64,000 nucleotides of DNA from Crocodylus rhombifer. Lineage: Eukaryota; Chordata; Crocodylia; Crocodylidae. Each line of letters starts with the position of its first letter. The stretch's first letter is position 1. A model generated the notes under the pieces. It saw nothing but the letters and a program-made list of their open reading frames with translations. It searched no databases and was not told the DNA's origin. Both the position numbers and the translations under genes were made by a program. Shown in pieces: positions 22,919-33,543 of the stretch. The stretch is taken from NCBI GenBank assembly GCA_038503035.1, contig JAVSML010000045.1:1-64000 (forward strand). The letters run 5' to 3'.

Positions 22919-23184
22919 CAGGGGTGGGGTGGCCAACTTGCAGAATAAGTGCCACGAGCGGCACTGACAGCTTGTGTGTGTGGTGCATGGCAGACTGGGG
23001 GGAGATGAGGACAGGCAGCACAACAGTTGCTGGGGGAGGAAGTAGAAGACAGTACAGCAAATTAGACAGAGAACAGAGACTAGAAAGCAGAGAAGCAAAT
23101 CAGGCAGAGGAAGGGATCAGAGTGGCACTCAGGGAGGGTGTGAGGCTAATTTGCGGTGTGCCTGCCAGAAAGGTTGGCCCCCAC
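22919..23184. mobile_element. hAT-like element (CAGGGGTGG...GGCCAAC family), copy 1
   Basis: Starts caggggtggggtggccaac and ends gaaaggttggccccc. Inside are gccacgagcggcactgacag and ttgtgtgtgtggtgcatggc, shared with the copy at 61829-62035. A CTAGA core lies at both edges (22913 and 23184), compatible with an eroded duplication, but the right edge overlaps the next element's start. Confidence 0.6.
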
Positions 23185-24018
23185 TAGAGGTCCACCGATA
23201 TATTGGTCTCATATGGTAGCGGCCCCGATAAAAGGAAAATTGGCATTATCAGCAATCAACTTTTTTTGGCTGATGTGGATGATAATGATGCCAGTAAATG
23301 CTGCATGCATGTGCACAGCCACACGTAGCCCAGCAGTGTGGAGAGCAGCATCCAGCTGCTAAGTCTGTTGTGGGGGAAGGGGCATGGTGGGAGAAAAGGG
23401 TGTGGTGGGGGGCAGACCAAGGCCTCTGTGGTGAGGGAGTGGGGCTGGGGTAGGCGCTGCCCAGCCAGGATGGACCAAGGCCTGGGATGGAGCTGGGGAG
23501 TGTGTGGCTCCTACTGCTGCATGCACCCCAGGAGGGCATGGGGGACATGTGCCCCCTGGATCTGTGCACAGGGCAAGGGCAAGCTGCCGCTGTGGGCTGG
23601 GGCTGCAGGCTTTGCCGGGCTCTTCCTGGCTGGGGAGGCTGGGCTGGGGTTGCGCTTGGAGTGGGCAGTGGTGGTGCTGGAAGGGGGGCTACAGTGGGTT
23701 ACAGTCACCCCAAAATTCACTGTAGCTCCCCTCCCATGCCACCGCCACTCACCCCAAGCAGAGCCTGGCCTAGCCCCCACACGGGGCCAGTGCCGCCCCC
23801 AGCTCCAGCCCCCAGTGGCAGCTCACCCTCACCCTGCGCAGATTCAGGGAGGCATATGTCCCCCATGTTCTCCAGGGGCATTGCAGCAGCAGAAACAGCT
23901 CTCTCCCTCCCCCACAGATGACCTGCAGCTCCATCCTGCAGCCCACCTTGGTTATGCAATGCTTGGCCCTGTCGCAGCCCCAGCCCCACTCCATCCCTCA
24001 CTGCAGGGGCCTTGATCT
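23185..24018. mobile_element. GC-rich foldback hAT-like element, copy A (right end missing)
   Basis: Left terminus tagaggtccaccgatatatt. A G-rich left arm (ggcagaccaaggcctctg, gggagtggggctgggg, gacatgtgccccctggatct) is mirrored by a C-rich right arm (cccagccccactccatccct, ggggccttgatctgcc). The hairpin centre is near 23700-23725. The right terminus is absent; a CR1 end follows at 24019. Open frames of up to 225 codons here have no recognisable protein and appear in all frames. Confidence 0.75.
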
Positions 24019-24140
24019 GCCACCTCCATGGGTCTTTGAGACTCAGTTAGACAAAGCCTTGCCTGAAATGATATAGTTAGGGATGGTCCTGCTTTGAGGG
24101 CCTGAGGTCCCTTCCAACCCAATTTTCTATGATTATAAGG
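24019..24140 (+). mobile_element. CR1 3' end fragment
   Basis: Sense CR1 tail (gaggtcccttccaaccca then tttctatgatta). Confidence 0.65.
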
Positions 24141-24759
24141 CAGGGAATCCTTACAGCCCATTTTTTTATGACTTATACCCATATATGCCTAACATAACAT
24201 CAAGCAGAGAACGAGATAACTGTCCCACAAAAATGTGATGTCACCAGTCAGTGGATCCATCAGTGAGTAGTGCTAACTGTATCTTCCTACTTGCATTTTT
24301 GGCTTGAGATTGTTTCTCTGAAGTCGTTACTCTGTGGGCATTTATATGCTTGATTCCAGATTAAGAACACCTTTGACTGCAAACTGCACAACATTTAAAA
24401 ACACCTAAAAGTTAAATCATGTTGAATAACTGTATACATTATGTTAAACAAAATGGCAAAGTTTTCATCTCCTTATGTTGCAATTAGGTGCCCTTTGGCA
24501 TTGCCTTTTAGCAAGGACCAAAGCCAGGATGGAGGATCTTTCTGTTGCTCTTTTGAACACTGTATTTGCTGGATGAAGGGAGAGAACATACACATTTTTG
24601 GAATGGCCAGACCCTGAGCAGAAGAGGGGGTGCAGTCTTGGGAGAGACGTCTTGGGTAGGGAGAGGGAGAGATCTCTTGGTGTGAGGCAGGGGAATGGGA
24701 ATGGGAATGGGAATGGATGGGCTTGGGAGGGTCTGGAGTGGAAGAAGATTTCTTATACC
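24141..24759. other. No gene; contains a (GGGAAT)n microsatellite
   Basis: 24690-24717 has four GGGAAT units followed by GGATGGG. The G-runs are quadruplex-compatible. The remainder is unrecognised. Confidence 0.6.
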
Positions 24760-25348
24760 TAGGGTGACCACATGGGGCAGTGTGAAATCTGGGACAGTGG
24801 GAAATCCGGGACAAAGCCCCCCTACCCTCCACCTCTCTGCTGCTGCAGGCAGAGTCAGGGGCAGGGCACCACTGGTATTAGTATTCAGACAGCGAAGGAG
24901 TCAATGACCCATTAATGTTCCACTGTTTTCTTCACAGGTGTTACACCCTCCTTTTTTAATGGTCATTTCACTAATCCAGCTAACCTATTAGGGCAGGGGT
25001 TCTCAAACTTTGCCAGACCAGGACACTGAGTGCCAGATGGTGGCGGAAGCGGATGGGGAGCTTGCGTGCAGCAGCTGCCGCCGCTGTCCAGCACTCTGCA
25101 CCGCCAGCGTGCACCATTTCCCTGCACTGCTGCGTGTACCCCTGAGAAGTTTGCAACCAACCCCCTTTGAAGTTGCAACCCCGTTAGAGAACCCCTGCAT
25201 TGGGAAGCCCTAGCAGACAGCAAAATTGCCCCATTTCACAGCTTCTACTGCTCCAGCTTGTGCTCTGCACCCAAGATGTTCAGCTGGCCAGGTTTGGCCT
25301 CTGAAATCTAGGACTGTCCCTGCCAAACTGGGACATACAATCACCTTA
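24760..25348. mobile_element. hAT element with perfect 8-bp TSD, host of a nested hAT
   Basis: Left terminus tagggtgaccacatggggca, right terminus gggacatacaatcacctta (inverted). CTTATACC occurs immediately outside both ends (24752-24759, 25349-25356). The inner segment 24994-25197 is a second element. Without it the host is 385 bp. Confidence 0.88.
24994..25197. mobile_element. Nested hAT element (CAGGGGTTCTCAAAC type)
   Basis: Left terminus caggggttctcaaactttgc; right terminus aaccccgttagagaacccct then g. Flanks TATTAGGG and CATTGGGA match at 5 of 8 positions and all differences are transitions, as expected of an old duplication. Confidence 0.7.
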
Positions 25349-25699
25349 CTTATACCTAAATGCAAATGGGATGGGGCTGGGAGTTTCCAGAGGGGCAGGG
25401 GCAGGGAAGCAGGAGCAGGTGTCATGGAGTGGCGTTCCCTAGATGCAGAGCATCTTCTGGGGCATCTACTGTTGCTTGTCAGTTACTGTTAAGATCCTCT
25501 GTGCCTTTCTAGACGCAGCAGGCTGGATACAGCAGAAATGATAATATAATGAGGGTGATGAAAGCCAAAGTTGTCTTAGGGCCATATCATGTAGTTGGCA
25601 TGAAGCTAGACAGACGTTGGAAGGCCAGGCGCTATGACGTGAGCAGATGCCTAGATGCGTGGGTCACTTCCTAGCACACCCCTAAGTTTGGAGGAACTG

Positions 25700-25970
25700 A
25701 CTTTGGCTGCGCGCGCACCCCGCCCAGCTGAGCCCTTCTCCGCTACACGGGGCAGCAGCACAACCCCCCTCCACGTGCTGCGGGCTAGAAGGAGTTAGTC
25801 ACTCCGACGCATGCGCTGCCGGCACTCACACAAGAACGAAGCCTCCGTACGCATGCGCTGTTTGTCCTCGCTCGCAGGTTTCCGCCCGGAGCGCATTTGG
25901 CGGCGTCACATCCGGCCGCCCCTCCTCGCTTCCGGTGCTTCCCTTTTCTCTTTCCGGCCGGCTCAGGAGG
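25700..25970 (+). promoter_or_regulatory. EIF3H: EIF3H CpG-rich promoter with paired NRF1-like and ETS-like motifs
   Basis: CpG-dense sequence precedes the ATG and continues into intron 1 to about 26300. Two GCATGCGC palindromic NRF1-type sites lie at 25809-25816 and 25851-25858. TTCCGG ETS-type sites, in the orientation opposite to those of UTP23, occur near 25930 and 25952. No TATA box is visible. NRF1 plus ETS architecture matches that of the UTP23 promoter, consistent with shared growth-linked expression; co-regulation is inference. Confidence 0.8.
25938..25955 (+). promoter_or_regulatory. EIF3H: Probable 5'TOP tract / transcription start of EIF3H
   Basis: Eighteen uninterrupted pyrimidines beginning CTTCCC lie 15 bases before the ATG, flanked by ETS sites. 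A start at the first C would give a 33-nt 5' UTR beginning with a terminal oligopyrimidine tract. The e, f and h subunits of eIF3 are known 5'TOP mRNAs, translated under mTOR/LARP1 control, so this fits established knowledge. The exact start is inferred. Confidence 0.7.
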
Positions 25971-26078
25971 ATGGCGTCTCGTAAAGAAGCGGCTGGTACC
26001 GGCTCTGCGGTCGCCAAAGCCAAGGGCAAGGCAGCGCCGGGGGACGCGGCCGTCAAGCAAGTGCAGATCGACGGGCTG
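25971..26078 (+). CDS. EIF3H: EIF3H coding exon 1 (residues 1-36); main entry for the gene
   Basis: EIF3H encodes subunit h of eukaryotic initiation factor 3, a cytoplasmic MPN-domain protein of the eIF3 octamer that helps recruit mRNA to the 40S subunit. This exon gives MASRKEAAGTGS, an Ala/Lys/Gly-rich variable leader, then AVKQVQIDGL, the conserved entry to the MPN domain. The ATG has A at -3 and G at +4. The donor follows CTG (Leu36) as GTGCGT at 26079, phase 0. A second GTGCGT begins at 26083, and its use would add four bases and break the frame. Exon 2 joins to read IDGLVVLKII as in other vertebrates. Only about a quarter of the roughly 350-residue protein is in the window. Confidence 0.97.
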
Positions 26079-26454
26079 GTGCGTGCGTGGGGCCAGGGCG
26101 GGCTGCCGCCGGTGGCGACCGCGTGGGCGCCTCGTGGGCAGCTCCGCGCGCACTGCAGCCTCCCAGGCCCTGCGGCCGGGCGGGACGCTGCCCCCATGGC
26201 TGGGCTTTGCGAGGGGGCCCCGCGTGCATCCCCGCGCGTGCCCTGCCCCGTCCCCGCGCCACGAGGGGGAGGCGTGTGCGCGGGGCGAGAAGCATGGCCC
26301 CTTTTGAAGCTTCTGATGCCGTTTGGCTGCATCGAGCTCGTAGTGCTGTCCCAGGACCCGGCACTCGTGCCCTGTAGGAGCCAGTCGCTGGGCCACAGCT
26401 TGGACGTAGCGTGGCCTTTAGTGGTACAGCGGGGAAAAAACACATATGGGAAAA

Positions 26455-27250
26455 AAATTGTAGGAAGTGAGGGTGAGAAGGGACGTCAGGAGGTCACATC
26501 TGGTCCAGTGCCCTGCTCAGAGCAGGATCATCCCCAACTAGATCATCCCAGACAAGGCTTTGTCTAGCTGGGTTTTGAAAGCCTCTGAGGATGGAGAGTC
26601 TACTACCTCTTTGGGTAACCTGTGCCAGTGTTTTAGTGCCTGCCTAGTGAGAGAGTTTTTCTTAATATCTAACCTAAACTTCCCTTGCTGCAACTTGAGA
26701 CCGTTGCTCCTTTTCTGTCATCTGCCACCACTGAAAACAGTCCAGCTCCATCCTTTTTGGAACCAGCCTTCAGGTAATTAGAGGCTGCTACTAAATCCCC
26801 TCTGTCTTCTCTTCTCCAGACTAAATAAAACCAGTTCCTTCAGCCTCTCCTCAAGTCATGTCATGTCTCCCCAGCTCACTCACCATTTTTGTTGCCCTCT
26901 GCTGGACTCTCTCTAATTTGTCCACATTCTTGCTGTAGTGGGGGCCCCAAAACTGAACACAGTACAGCAGATGTGGCCTCACCAGTGCTGAATATAAGGG
27001 AAGAATCACGTCCCTTGACCTACTGGCAAGACACCTACCAGTGCAGCCCAGAAGGCCGTTAGCCTGCTTTGCAATAAGGACACCACTGCTGGCTCATATT
27101 CAGCTTGTTGTCCACTGTAGATCCCCAGGTCCTTTTCTGCTGCCCAGCCAGTCAGCGCCCAGCCTGTTCTGGTGCTTGGGATTATTTGGTCCTACAACCG
27201 GCACTTTTCACTTGTTCTTTGCATTTGTCCAGCTTTTCTGTGTAGTCCCT
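26455..27250 (-). mobile_element. CR1 LINE fragment, 3' part
   Basis: Antisense CR1 from its 3' end into ORF2 (gttgcagcaagggaagttt on the minus strand, and the conserved line corresponding to aatatctaacctaaacttcc on the plus strand). Interrupted at about 27250 by the following hAT-like element. Confidence 0.8.
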
Positions 27251-27254
27251 AATT

Positions 27255-28257
27255 TAGGGGTGGCCAATTACTTAAGGACTTTTGGTCAGCTGTTTTGGGA
27301 AGGAGGTGAGAGCTGCAGGTGCTGATCCAGAGTTTTGGTGACCTGCTGGGGGTGGGGAGGGAGGTGGCTGACCTAGCCTTGACACCTTGTCACACTACCT
27401 AGCATGGTGAGGGCGGGGAAATGACAACTGATTCTATCTGGCCCCAGGCCTGTTGGCCCTGCACCCACAGTCAGGGATGCTGGACAGAGTGGGGTGGGCA
27501 TGGAAACTAGCCTGGGACCCCATAGGTGGGATGTGCTTAGCTGGGCAGATGGGATGGGGTTGTTGGTGAATGGAGAAACAGGACAGGTGAGAGGGGCGAG
27601 GGCTGGGATTATGGGGTGGTGACAGTGTGAGGTCAGGGTGTGGGACAGAGCCACAGTCCCTACAATGGGTGCCTGTTCTGTGGGCAGTGGCTGTCCCCTG
27701 CCTGCAGACCTGGTGCCCGCTGCATGGACGTAAGGACAGTGGATTACAGCTTGGCCCCAGCCCCACACTGTCGCCGTATTGCAATCTTGGCCCTGCTGCT
27801 ACCTGCCTGTTCTGCTCCCTAATGCTGCTCCCTGTCCTCCCATGGCCCTATCCCATCTGCCTGGCTGAGCATGTCCTGTGTGCATGTCCTCTCTGCTTGA
27901 TCTTCCCTCAGTGGTAGGTGTAAGGCAGATGGGCCAGGGTGCCTGGCCAGCGGGGCCAGGTCCAGCAGCGGCAGCCAGAGGGAGCTGCCACTGTGGGGGC
28001 TGCCAGGAAGCCTAATCCTGCTGCTGTGCCATCTGACCTCATGGATTACAGCTCCTGGTGTGCTTGACAGCCATGTGTGGGGATATAGGGTAGGCTGTGC
28101 TCTGTGGTAGGTGGCACCTCTATGCCCGTGGCTGCACATGCCATAACCTGGGCTGCTTCCCAACCTTGAACTGGGTGGGACTGAGGGGTCAGATAAAATC
28201 ATATTGCTGGTTGGATGCACCTTGTGGGCCATATTTGGCCATCTTTGCCCAAACCTG
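27255..28257. mobile_element. hAT-like element within CR1 sequence
   Basis: Left terminus taggggtggccaattactta, right terminus ggccatctttgcccaaacctg (inverted). The GC-rich interior shares words with 31487-32285. I see no matching 8-bp flanks, so the boundaries are tentative. Confidence 0.55.
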
Positions 28258-28440
28258 TTCTCTCTCCACTGTTTGCTGCTCACATTCTCCCCAAATTGTG
28301 ATGCCAGGTACAGTAGTCTGGGAGCTGACCTTGCCTGTGAAGACTGAGGTAAAAAAGGCATTGACTACTTCAGTCTTTTCTGTATTATCTGCCACTAGGT
28401 TGCCTCCCCCATTCAGTAAGGGAGATTTGTGCCATCAACA
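28258..28440 (-). mobile_element. CR1 LINE fragment, upstream ORF2 part
   Basis: The minus strand reads EKTEVVNAFFTSVFTGK, a CR1 ORF2 landmark just before the reverse transcriptase. It is well upstream of the part seen at 26455-27250, so material between them is missing. Confidence 0.75.
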
Positions 28441-28768
28441 TTTTCTTTCCCTGTGGCCACAGATGTTTCTTGGTGTCATGGCTACTGCTTTCTCAAATTG
28501 CAAAAGAATGAAAACTGAGTAGTTAAGTGCATTGCCTTCAGCTTGGCCAAGCAGAATCAGAAATGTGGGAGGCAGATGCAGGTATTGAAGCTGCTTTTGG
28601 AAAAGGAGTATTTTCTTGGGATGCCCAGCAATGTTTCTGGGGTTTGCCAAATTGGATCATGGACCACTCTTCACCTTGGTTCTACAGTGTGCTGAAAACA
28701 TAAGGTGATGCCTCTTGCATGGAGCTGTGGGCACAGACACACTACTAGTGCAAATCACTGATGTGGAC

Positions 28769-29050
28769 CAGTGATTCTCAACCTTGTTAGACTTAAGAGC
28801 TGGCATTTTCCAAGGGGTCTCTCAATTTTTGCTCTTTTATCACTACAGAGATATAATAGAAGATTTTTTTTCATTTCAAAGAACTTAGAAAGATCATACT
28901 AGGTCAGAACATATTTAAAACTAGAGTTTTCAAACAGGAATGAACAGTGTTATCTTGTAAATCATGTTTATACACTTAACAGTACTGACACTGCATGGCT
29001 CCCTTGAAAGGAACTGAAGGGTGTCAAAACACCTTGGTTGAGAATGACTG
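28769..29050. mobile_element. hAT-like element (CAGTGATTCTCAACC type)
   Basis: Left end cagtgattctcaaccttg, right end caccttggttgagaatgactg, inverted. AT-rich interior. Flanks agree only in ATGT. Confidence 0.6.
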
Positions 29051-29935
29051 ATGTACTGAGTGGAAGGTCCTGGCATGTATTTATGTGTGCTGCACCAGGC
29101 TGTGTCCATTTCCTTCTGTCTTCTTCCAAACTTGTTGAGGTTCTGACTGCATTTTTCCTACACCTTTATCATATTTGTCTACCCTATCTGTGACCTCATT
29201 TGTGGACTGGAGACCTTGTCAATTTATTTTTGGTACTGTTTAGGATGACCATAGATTAGAGTGGTGGAACTGCTCTGTGTCAAGCAGCCTAATTACATTC
29301 TGTTGTTCGTTCATGTTGTCTGATGCTAGGGTTTCTCTGGTGGTTATCGGTCAGCAACTTGACCTTCTTCCAGAAACAGTCTGCACTGTCTAGGTTTCTC
29401 TGCTTGGCGTTCCCCCCTGCCCTTGGATTTCTCATTTTGAACATGGGCCTTTTGAACTTGATATCTTTTGGTCCTGTCCTATCTTTTCTTTATTTGCCCT
29501 CTGTGCTTACCTGTGGCTTCTTTGTGTCCACCCACTCTCCCTTTCAGTTTTTAGCATGCCTAAGCCCATGCACTCCAAAATTTTTCCCAAGAAGTACTAA
29601 ATGTAATGGCTATCCTTTCTAGGCTGCTGAATTCACCTTATCACTGAAGTGAAGAATATTATTGGTTATAATATTGGTTATAATATTATTTATAATATAT
29701 AATATTATATTATTCACTCTGTTAAATATAATCATGTCTGTTCTTATTGAACTTCTTAAAGCAGTGAATGTTGGTATCTTCTCAGAAGTGCTTTTCCTTT
29801 TACTTGTAGTTGTTTTTATCACACTTCTTTATATTTCCCCAGATAAATAGGATTCATTGACACACACTGCATGTAGTACTTCAGCTCAGATGTACCTTTT
29901 GATTTACATAAAACATCTTGTGTTCTATATTCTCC
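29051..29935. other. No gene; AT-rich palindromic tract
   Basis: 29652-29715 is a run of ttataatattg/aatattat words able to fold on itself. The rest is single-copy. Confidence 0.55.
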
Positions 29936-31002
29936 TTCATAGACATTTGGGCTGGAAGGGACCCTGGAGAATTATCGAGTCCAGCCCCCTGCCCCAGGGG
30001 CAGGAAGTCAGCAGGGATCATAGGATCCCAGCAAGATAAGCATCCATATGTATCTTGAAGGCTTTCAAAGTGGGTGCTTGAACTGCCTCCGGTGGCAGTC
30101 TATTCCAAACCTTGGGGGCTTGGACAGTGAAGAAGTTGTTTCTTATGTCCAGCCTGAATCAGTCACACTGGAGTTTGTGACTGATCTTGTCATCCCTTGG
30201 GGGGCTCTGGTGAACAGACATTCCCCCAGACCCTGATGAGCACCCCTGATAAGCTTATAGGTGGCCACCAGATCACCCCTGAGCCTGCGCTTTTCCAGGC
30301 TGAATAGCCCCATTGCTCTCAGCCTCTCATTGTGAGGTCTGTTTTCGTGACCTCTGATCATGTGTGTGGCTCTTCTCTGCACCTTCTCAAGCTTCTCCAC
30401 ATCCTTTTTGAATTGTGGAGCCCAAAACTGGATGCGGCCTCACCAAGGCCAAGTACAGCAGGAGAATGCCGTCCTGGGATCTGCTTAAGAGCATCTATGG
30501 ATGCAAGCCAGTGTTTTGCTCACTTTACTAGCCGCAGCATCACACTGAAGGCTCATGTTCATTTTGTGGTCAACCTTGACTCCCAAGTCCCTTTCATCTG
30601 TTGTGCTAACCAGTGTAGCACTACTGAGCCTATAAGCATGCTGTAGGTTTTTCCTCCCAAGGTGGAGAACCTTGCATTTTTTGGTGTTGAACACCATCAG
30701 GTTCTCACCCGCCCATTTCATGAGTCTGTCCAGATCTGCCTGGATCACCGTCCTGTCCTCGGGTGTGGAAGTTTTACCCCAAAGTTTGGTGTCGTTGGTG
30801 AATTTGGGCAGTCCACTTCTGACACCAATGCCCACATCATTGATGAAGATGTTAAACAGTATAGGCCCTAGTATAGAGCCTTGTGGGACCCTGCTGGTCA
30901 CAGCTCACCAAGACGATTGGCTCCTGTCGACCACCACCCTCTGGGTCCTACTGTGGAGCCAGTTCCCCAGCCAGCAGATCATGGTGACGTCAAGGCCGCC
31001 TT
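29936..31002 (-). mobile_element. CR1 LINE, 3' kilobase including reverse transcriptase
   Basis: The minus strand starts near 31000, passes VPQGSILGPILFNIFINDV and FTNDTKLWGK (the catalytic box, normally FADD) and continues to the CR1 C terminus and 3' end. Frames are broken around 30400-30490. The inactivating A-to-T and D-to-N changes in the catalytic box show a dead copy. Same subfamily as 1-371. Confidence 0.9.
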
Positions 31003-31009
31003 AAGTAAG

Positions 31010-31130
31010 TGTGATTGATATTTTTTATTAGACCAGCTAAATCAGTCTAATAAAACGTACCACATTTACCCAAAGAAACTTGTCTCCCTGTGGCCTTAGG
31101 CCAACATGGCTACAACCAACAACTATATAT
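31010..31130 (+). repeat. Interspersed repeat tail, second copy
   Basis: Contains agtctaataaaacgtaccac, acccaaagaaacttgtctcc and ggccaacatggctacaacca, paralleling 6285-6400. Confidence 0.55.
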
Positions 31131-31486
31131 TTTCCTTGCCACTCCTTGTGCATCTGAACATCTCATTTGTTTTTATTTTTGAGTTCAGTTGCACTTGCGG
31201 AAGAGGTTTTAATTGATCTGCCTATATTTGCTGATGCCCTTTTCCTAAGCTGATGCACTACTTTTACACTTTTGAAATTAACTGTAAATGTTCCCTTCAC
31301 TGTTCTGATTGGGTCTCTGTAATTCTGTCATCACTTCCCCACTGCCAAATTTCCAGACCTTGGGAGGGGACCCACAGGTCTGCCCTGTGTGCCCTGGATG
31401 ATTTGGGTACCACCAATTTAGCCTTTAAGATGAGTTTTCCCTCCTCTGACAGATCTGTTCTGGGGCCTTGCTACCTTACACTAGAC
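31131..31486. other. No feature recognised
   Basis: Single-copy-like sequence between repeats. Confidence 0.5.
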
Positions 31487-32285
31487 CAGGGGTTGGCAGT
31501 TATTTGGGCTGGGGCCACTTAGGGAGTGTTGGTGAGCTGTTGCCTGGCTGAGTTAGCACTGCTGCTCCCTCCATTCACCAAAGCTCACCACAACTCCCTA
31601 AGCAGCACTGCCCTGGGGCCTGGCCCTGCTCTTTCATAGCCTGGTGATCCTGGCCCTGGCCCAGGCCCAGGGTCTCCATGGAGACTGGCCTGGGACCCTT
31701 GCAAGGAGTGCATGCTTGCTTGGGTGGATTGGGAGAAAGCTGTGGGTGGGAAATGGCATCTGAGAGCAGGAGAAGCTGGGGCTGGGATCTTGGGGTGGTG
31801 ACAGAGCTGGGACAGGGCCCAGGGCAGATCCACTTCTGGCATGCCCCTGCCTGTGCAACTGGGACCCATCTTGGGTATGTATGGATTGTGGTTCTACTCC
31901 AAGCTTTGGTCCCGCATGTCACTGTCCCGGGGTCCCAGCCCCATCCATTGTGTTCCCAGATGTTGCTTCTGGCATGCCTGTGCCCCATACTGGCTGAGGG
32001 TGCCCTGCCTGCATTGGTCTGGGGCCAGGATATCTGAAGAGTGGAGCCAGGTGTGGTGGCAGTGGTGACACTAGCTGTGGCAGCTGGAAGGAGCTTCTGC
32101 CACCAGGACGCAGAGTCTGGCCATTGTGCTTCCCCAGCTCCACTTCATAGCAAGACCAGTGCGCACACTATGGCTCTGGTTGCCCTCCCATGTCTGGGCT
32201 GGGCAGGGCTGAGGGCCATGCTGTGGGTCGGATAAAATCCCTTGGGCTGGATCTGGCCTGCAGGCCATAATTTTTCCCACTCCTG
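31487..32285. mobile_element. hAT-like non-autonomous element
   Basis: Left terminus caggggttggcagttatttg, right terminus ggccataatttttcccactc then ctg. Flanks CACTAGAC (31479-31486) and TACTAGGC (32286-32293) match at 6 of 8 positions. GC-rich non-coding interior. Confidence 0.7.
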
Positions 32286-32300
32286 TACTAGGCTGTAACC

Positions 32301-33179
32301 CAGGGGTGGGCAGTTATTTGGGTTGGAGGACCATGTAACAGGTTTTTAGCTGCTGAGAGCCGCAGGCATATGCACATACAGGCAAGAGCTCCCCACAGCT
32401 GTCCCTGCTCCCCCTCCCTCGCCCTGAGTCACTGGCATGTAGCCCGCTCGGGCAGGAGCTGTCAGCTGCATCCATGTGGCCCAAAGTGGCATGTGGGAAC
32501 ACAGTGTGGCACTGGTCTGGCCTGGTGCTGCACTGTGTTCCCATATGCTGCTTTGGGCCATGGGGGTGTAGCTTGAGCAGCTGGTGTGGCTCCTGCCCAA
32601 ACCAGCTGCCTGCTGGGGATTTGGGGTTGGGCAGGATTCACTTCAGCTGTGCCCATATAGTGTGGCCTGAAATGGTGCATGGGAAGAGCACGGTCCTGTG
32701 TTAGTGGCGCCTGTGCCCCTACCAGGCCCTAACTTGGTCTGGCCCAGCATCGCCTAGATAACTTGCAGTTCCTGGCCCTCTTCCTCCTTACACCCTTTTA
32801 CCCCATCAGCGGGGAGAAACATGTCTGAGCTTTTGACTGTCTCCGGTGGCTGGGATGTCTGGTCTGCAAATGGCTGCAGGGTTAGAGCTCTGCGCAGGCA
32901 GCGCTGCCAGGTAGAAGCCTGACCAGGAACTTAGTGCCCTCTGCCTTGGAGCATACACTGGGGCCTGGGATGTGGGGCTGGGCAGGCCAGGGAGGAGAGA
33001 GGCTGCTTGGCTGCTGCTGCAGCTGGCTAGGGCATGGGGGAAGGAGATGGGAGGGGGGCACCGAAAGCCAGGGTAGCCATGGGCCAGCTACAGTTCTCCT
33101 TCAGAGGTGCAGCCACAGGCTACATAGATTTATTTGGTGGGCTTGATCCTGCCCATAGGCTGCATTTTACCCACCCCTT
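32301..33179. mobile_element. hAT-like non-autonomous element, adjacent relative
   Basis: Left terminus caggggtgggcagttatttg, right terminus ggctgcattttacccacccc then tt. Flanks CTGTAACC (32293-32300) and CTGCAACC (33180-33187) match at 7 of 8. It sits 15 bases after the preceding element. Confidence 0.75.
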
Positions 33180-33543
33180 CTGCAACCCTCTTTGACCCAC
33201 CTACTTAGCTGATGCATGGTCCTGTACTTGACTGTTCTGAATTAACAAATTTTACTGAATTTTGAGTTTTCTCCTGGTGCCCATTGCTCACCATGCTCTA
33301 CATGTTTGCTGTGCTCTAATCCAAGCCCATTCTTTTCCATGGTTCTAATACAAATGATATGTCATTGTTGATGAACATGATTCTTGCAGAGTAACTTGTG
33401 CAGTTGTGTGCAGTATTATTTGCCTGGTAAATGTTTCCTGTTTAGTACAGTGCCAAAAACAGGCTAAGCAGACCACCTGGGCAATGACAAACGTATGGTG
33501 GGACATTAGTGGAGTATGGATAACACTGTTAGTATGCCGTATA

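Noticed and set aside
23338..24015. 225-codon plus-strand frame
   Set aside because: Inside foldback copy A; not preserved in frame in the other copies and no recognisable protein.
24690..24720. Interstitial telomere repeat
   Set aside because: The unit is GGGAAT, not TTAGGG in either orientation, and is only four copies long.
25785..26396. 203-205-codon minus-strand frames opposite EIF3H exon 1
   Set aside because: Antisense shadows in a CpG island; the sense strand has the conserved EIF3H exon with correct splice site.
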